Assembly (NCBI GenBank): GCA_035772735.1
Contig: JASDFA010000007.1
Location: forward strand, 148,985,001-149,049,000
DNA: 64,000 bases
Direction of reading: 5' to 3'
Source: Datura wrightii
Lineage: Eukaryota > Streptophyta > Magnoliopsida > Solanales > Solanaceae
The notes beneath the pieces are model-generated. The model was given only the letters and a program-made list of their open reading frames with translations. It was not told where the DNA came from and did no database searches. Below, piece by piece: positions 59,800-64,000 of this stretch. The position numbers were made by a program, and so were the translations under genes. Every line of letters starts with the position of its first letter. Within the stretch, counting starts at the first letter, position 1.

Positions 59800-62161
59800 T
59801 CAAACTAAGGTTAGAATCGTCCAAATTAAGACCACTCCCCCAACAAAGATCTTGTATGCAGATGTAGTAACCCTGTATGAATTGTTTGAATCATCCTTAG
59901 TGGCTGGTGCCGGTGCCGGAACAGGAGCTGCCGGTGTTGGAACGGGAGCTGCCGGTGCCGGAGCTCCGCCTTCCACGGTGATGACAAGCTTTTGATTATG
60001 GTCGGAGCAATGTGTTGGGAAGCCACAAATGTACCATTTTTTACCAGGGGTGGTCAATGTGATCACATCATGACCAGAAGTTAATCCTTCACTTGGTGGA
60101 GGAACTATGCAGTTTCTGAAAGAAGTTTGGTTCACTTTGAACACATTGTGATGTCCTTTGGTGTACTTAAAAACTGCATCAAAGACAAATGTGTCATACT
60201 TTTCTCTTTTATTTGTCTAAAAAAATTCTATTTTTTCTTATTTAGAAATAATTTAATTTTTAATTTTTAATTTTATTTTAACGAGGGAAGGATAATAAAC
60301 ATACCTAAAGTATTCAGTTATTTTGAGTTTTCTACCGGAACTATCATTTGTTTACTTTTTCTACCTAAACTATAACCAAATATTTATCAAAACGCACCTC
60401 AACAATCAATTGCTCACTACCTGATATTTCAGGTTGGAAAAATGAGCAATTGATAGTTGAGATGTGTTTCGATAAACATTTGGTGATAGTTCAGGTAGGA
60501 AACTCAAAAAAATCGTGATACTTTAGATGTATAAAGACACAACTATGACTTGTATTAGATAGTTTCAAAAGTCTCTCTTTTTTTTCTTTTTTTAAAATTT
60601 CATGCTCAATCAAATGCCGCTAACATAAGATGCGCGGAGCGAGTAGCAACTACTAACTACTAACCAGTGAGTAACAAAGTCCAAACTGAACAAGTAAAAA
60701 TGAAGGGCGAGAAGGGAGTATTAACCAAAACTTTAATTTCTTACTAGACTCCCCTTTTAAAATATGAAAGTGATGCATAATAAAATAATAACTGAATATG
60801 GTTATGTATGTCATACCTAATTTGTCTCCAACCTTGAAAGTTTTGTCCTTGGCCCAAGCTTGATAATCAACATCAATGGTCCATCCCTTTTCACCCCCGA
60901 CCCAATACTCTTTTGCCGGTGCCGGTGCCGGTGCTGGAGCGGCGGGTGCCGGCGCCGGAGCTCCTCCTTCCACGGTGATGACAAGTTTTTGGCCATGGTC
61001 AGAGCAATGTGTTGGAAAACCACAAATGTACCATTTTTTACCAGGGCTAGCCAATGTAATAACATCATGGCCAGAAGTTAAACCTTCACTTGGTGGAGGA
61101 CCTATGCAGTTTTGGAATGATGTTTGGTTCACTTTGAACACATTATGACTCCCTTGAGGATACTTAAAAACTGTCACAAAAATAAAAATAAAAATAAAAT
61201 GATGGAAAATAGTTTCAAGTAATCATTTAATTGGGTTATATTTTGTTAATTTAAAGTTATATGCTACTTTTGGTCCATTTTTAAATATTTAAGGTTGTGA
61301 GTTGTGACATACTTATTGTTTATAACTTTATCTTGGGCTGAAAGAACTCAATGAAGTTTAGAAATGGCCCAAGATGGTTTGGTTTTAATATTTTGTCCTC
61401 TGTAAGAAATATCTAGCAAAAAAAAAGCCTTTATATTGGGTAGTCTTGATTTTTTGCCTTCTCTTAACAAATTTTTTTTCACAAATAGTCTCCGCTTCTG
61501 AAAATTCTATTTTTTTCTTATAAGACACATGTTCAGGACATTTTATACAGTGAACCTGCTCAATTGACCAGAAGTTCTATCTTATAAGCAAAAGTTAGAA
61601 CTTGTATGTTGCCAATCATGATTAAGTTCTAACTTTGCTCATAAGGCAGGTGTTAATGACATTGTAAGATAGTGAACCTACTCAATCGACGAAATAGACA
61701 AAAGTTAGAACTTAAGTATGTCGCGCATCAGGCATAAGTTTTAACTTTTGCCCGTAAAGCAGATGTTCAGGATATTTCTAGACAGTGAGCCTATTCAATT
61801 GAACACAAGCTCCACCTTATAGAAAAACGTTAAAACTTATGCTTGATGGGCAACATAAATTCTTTCCAGTGATTTTTTTTCATGTTAAGATCATTTTCTA
61901 AAGACAACTAACCTACTATCACATGTTAAATTTACTGACAACATAAAAATAAAAAAATAAAAATTATACTGTCAGCCTATTGTAATTTAGATCCATCATC
62001 ATACCTAATGTGTCTCCAACTTTGAAAACTTTGTCCTTGGCCCAATCTTGATAATCAACATCAAGGGTCCAGCCCTTTTCACCCCCTACCCAATACTTAG
62101 TTGCCATTGAAATTGCAGGCAAAAACCCAAACATAAAACAGAAAATAATCTTGGAATCCAT
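59800..62161 (-). CDS. Two-domain phytocyanin (blue copper protein), GPI-anchor type
   Basis: On the minus strand, exons 62005-62161, 60817-61170 and 59800-60173 join in frame to 294 aa. Order: signal peptide (about 1-20), phytocyanin domain 1 (from KYWVGGEKGW), Ala-Pro linker (about 120-138), phytocyanin domain 2 (from EYWVGGEKGW at 140), a second Ala-Pro stretch, and a hydrophobic C-terminal tail of about 19 residues typical of GPI-anchored phytocyanins. Copper ligands are visible in each domain: His61, Cys102, His107 and likely Gln113; His179, Cys220, His225 and likely Gln231. Each loop CGFPTHCSDHxQK has one residue more than stellacyanin before the Gln. Single-domain phytocyanins are the rule. 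Here exon 2 is exactly 118 codons with phase-1 ends and fuses the back of domain 1 to the front of domain 2. Probable role is extracellular electron transfer or cell-wall signalling. Two collapsed genes or alternative 3' ends are possible. Confidence 0.82.
60299..60535. mobile_element. Fold-back MITE in phytocyanin intron 2, copy 2
   Basis: The left arm (about 60300-60417) and the right arm (about 60432-60533) are imperfect reverse complements: ctaaagtattcagttatttt against the complement of ...gatactttagatgtat, and atcaattgctcac against gagcaattgat. The whole element is nearly one palindrome. No coding capacity. Confidence 0.7.
61515..61860. repeat. Three imperfect repeats of about 115-122 bp in phytocyanin intron 1
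   Basis: Units beginning near 61518 (ataagacacatgttcagg), 61640 (ataaggcaggtgttaatg) and 61754 (cgtaaagcagatgttcagg) share cagtgaacct, actcaatt and aaaagttagaactt in the same order. They lie inside intron 1 (61171-62004). Confidence 0.7.
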
Positions 62162-62238
62162 TGGAAAAAAAATTTCTTAAAAATAATAAGTAAAAAACAC
62201 TTTTAGAATTGCCTTGAAAGAAGAAAAATTAGTGTGGC

Positions 62239-62246
62239 TATTTATA
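62239..62246 (-). promoter_or_regulatory. TATA box of the phytocyanin gene
   Basis: On the minus strand TATAAATA lies 77 bases before the ATG at 62161, a normal distance for a short leader. Confidence 0.65.
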
Positions 62247-63645
62247 GCTTAATATAACAACAAAAATTTATAGAGGATAACAAAGTGATCCCATTGAATT
62301 CTAAGTACGTGAAGCCCAATGAATTAAGGGAAATATTCCATTGATATTCTCGTAGAGTTAAATGAACAGAAGAGGTGAAACGAAACGGATTCAGAATTCG
62401 AAATTTATATTTATATAATAAGAATTTAGTTTACAGAATATTTATACATACTTTTAAAAATCACATATATGGAAGGTTTGGACAAAGCTATTAAATTCAC
62501 GAATTCATATATTGTACTCATCGCTTGTGAAGCTTACCTTATTATTAGAGAAATGAGAAAGTTTTTCAGATGTGCTTCCGCTTTGAAGACGTTTGATAAT
62601 CTTAATTATAATTAGATAATTTGTCTAAATTATTTTATTTCTCTTGAATGTCTCGCTTTTAATTAACACTCAATTGATTGCAATAGTAAGGGTGAATTTG
62701 AAAAAATAATAATAAATGCATCTTATTTTATTTTTGTTTCTTCTATAAATCGTCAAATATTTTAGAACAAATCTAGTTTTGTTAAACCAGAATACTATTT
62801 GGGATTTGATTAAGTTGGTAGTTAGCATTTACAAGAAATTTTTCTCATAAATTTATAATCCTGTTTCAAGTTATAAAGTTACTCTTATTAGAACACTAAT
62901 AAATCCTAAAGGGCATGAAAAATGAAAACGCATAAGAACTGTCGAATGAAAAAGAAATGTAACTCCAATTTTTTTAAATTTCGTAGAGCAGTTGACAATT
63001 AAGTTCGATTTTGACTATTCTTTTCTTATACGTAATAGTACGGAAAAAAAAGATAAGATTCGGTTCCAAGTTATTCAAGGATAGCGACGTTGAGTTTAGT
63101 CGATTCATTCAATTTCTTGACGGAGCAAGAAAGAGATATAACCCAAGCAAAACTGTTTATTATGGAAAATTTGATATTGATTTGTTATTATGTGCCAAAA
63201 ACACGAGAGTACATACCTAATCGAATGACGGTTTAGATGAAATTTGACATTTGGATTGGCGTCTATGATATATTTTTTTTCTTTCTAATAAAAGATTTAA
63301 GCATATGGTGCTATAATAAAAAAGTTTATAAAAGTAAAAACAAGGAATGCAACAAAGTGAGCATAAACGGACTAATATTTCTCTGATTTCTTCTCCAAAA
63401 TACATCAATCCGCTTGCTGGTATTGTAATAAGGTAAAATCCGAAAACCAACAAGAAAAAAGAAAAGCTCAAAAAAATAAAAATCAGCAAATGGCCCAGAG
63501 GGCAGGCTAATCTACACAATAATATTTCATCATCCCAACACAATTATTAAAAATCAACAGATAAATTTCTCATTCAAGTTCAAAGATCAGCACCAACCAA
63601 TATGAAGTTGATTCAAGAATCCTTCCCTAGTGACTCACAATCAAC
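62247..63645. other. Intergenic region, phytocyanin promoter and METE 3' end
   Basis: Phytocyanin upstream sequence on the left, and the probable methionine synthase 3' UTR (minus strand, about 63350-63645) on the right. The short open frame at 63011-63220 has no recognisable family. No gene seen. Confidence 0.5.
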
Positions 63646-64000
63646 TCACTTGGCGCTGGCGAGCTGAGTGCGGATGGACTTGGCTGCGGAAACCATGTTT
63701 TGCAGGGCTGGCTTCACCTCGGTGTACTTGCGAGTCTTGAGACCACAGTCGGGGTTGACCCACAAGATGTTGGTGTCAAGAACTGCAAGCATCTTGTTAA
63801 CTCTGTCGGCTATCTCTTCGGTTGATGGTATTCTGGGAGAGTGGATGTCATAGACACCAGGGCCAATGCCAGCTCCGTACTTCACTCCCTCCCTGAAAAC
63901 TGAGAGGAGCTTCTCATCGGAACGTGAGTTCTCAATAGTGATCACATCAGCATCCATGTCGATAATGGAGTGGATAATGTCGTTGAAGTTGGAGTAGCAC
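63646..64000 (-). CDS. METE: Cobalamin-independent methionine synthase, C-terminal part (runs off window)
   Basis: The last 117 codons and the stop lie on the minus strand; the rest is beyond the right edge. The enzyme transfers the methyl group of 5-methyltetrahydropteroyl-triglutamate to homocysteine, making methionine. Recognisable family text includes SNFNDIIHSIIDMDADVI, the GPGVYDIHSPRIPS segment and VNPDCGLKTR, whose Cys is one of the zinc ligands that activate homocysteine. It ends in ...TQLASAK and then TGA. No intron falls in this part, and there is no sign of damage. Full length in plants is about 765 aa. Confidence 0.97.
   Translation of the reverse strand, partial: CYSNFNDIIHSIIDMDADVITIENSRSDEKLLSVFREGVKYGAGIGPGVYDIHSPRIPSTEEIADRVNKMLAVLDTNILWVNPDCGLKTRKYTEVKPALQNMVSAAKSIRTQLASAK

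Noticed and set aside
60876..61148. Plus-strand frames rich in Ala, Gly and Cys opposite the phytocyanin exons (also 59795-59995)
   Set aside because: They are antisense shadows of the Ala-Pro linker codons on the minus strand.
1..64000. CRISPR arrays, rRNA genes, tRNA genes
   Set aside because: No regularly spaced identical repeats, rRNA blocks or tRNA cloverleaf sequences noticed; the window is plant nuclear DNA. A tRNA scan was not possible here.

Overview
The window is nuclear DNA from a higher plant, almost certainly a nightshade (Solanaceae). It is AT-rich. Genes have GT-AG introns and lie among LTR, LINE, SINE-like and MITE debris of Solanaceae type. The best lineage marker is an array of tropinone-reductase-I-like short-chain dehydrogenases next to a CYP82-family cytochrome P450. 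The species cannot be fixed from the sequence alone; Solanum or a close relative fits.

Layout. (1) 0.8-23.5 kb: a tropinone reductase (TR) array. Three five-exon copies are intact (808-4295 +, 12575-15196 +, 18706-20816 +). One inverted copy is dead (6461-9024 -, nonsense codon plus lost splice donor). Two 3'-end relics remain (near 16372 and 23392-23544). Array units have been duplicated, inverted, deleted and apparently gene-converted. (2) 23.5-36 kb: gene-free, AT-rich DNA with a 1.9-kb tandem duplication (30575-34425) whose junction carries a 38-bp filler copied from about 4.7 kb upstream. (3) 36246-38485 +: an intact two-exon CYP82-type P450 of 524 aa. (4) 38.5-46 kb: gene-free, with a 2,100-bp solo LTR (40883-42982) bounded by a 5-bp target duplication and an RTE-type LINE fragment. 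(5) 46.2-64 kb: a housekeeping block with DPH2 (diphthamide synthesis, ten exons), V-ATPase subunit d (ten exons, 351 aa), a phytocyanin gene on the minus strand that reads as a fused two-domain protein, and the 3' end of cobalamin-independent methionine synthase at the right edge.

How the genes may work together. TR-I enzymes reduce tropinone to tropine with NADPH, and CYP82M3 is the P450 that helps make tropinone in tropane-alkaloid-producing nightshades. A TR-I-like array beside a CYP82 gene therefore looks like a conserved or relic specialised-metabolism cluster. That functional link is inference. The housekeeping genes to the right are ordinary neighbours and useful synteny anchors.

Exon boundaries were worked out by eye from splice sites, reading-frame continuity and comparison between copies. 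They were not confirmed with transcripts or database searches.
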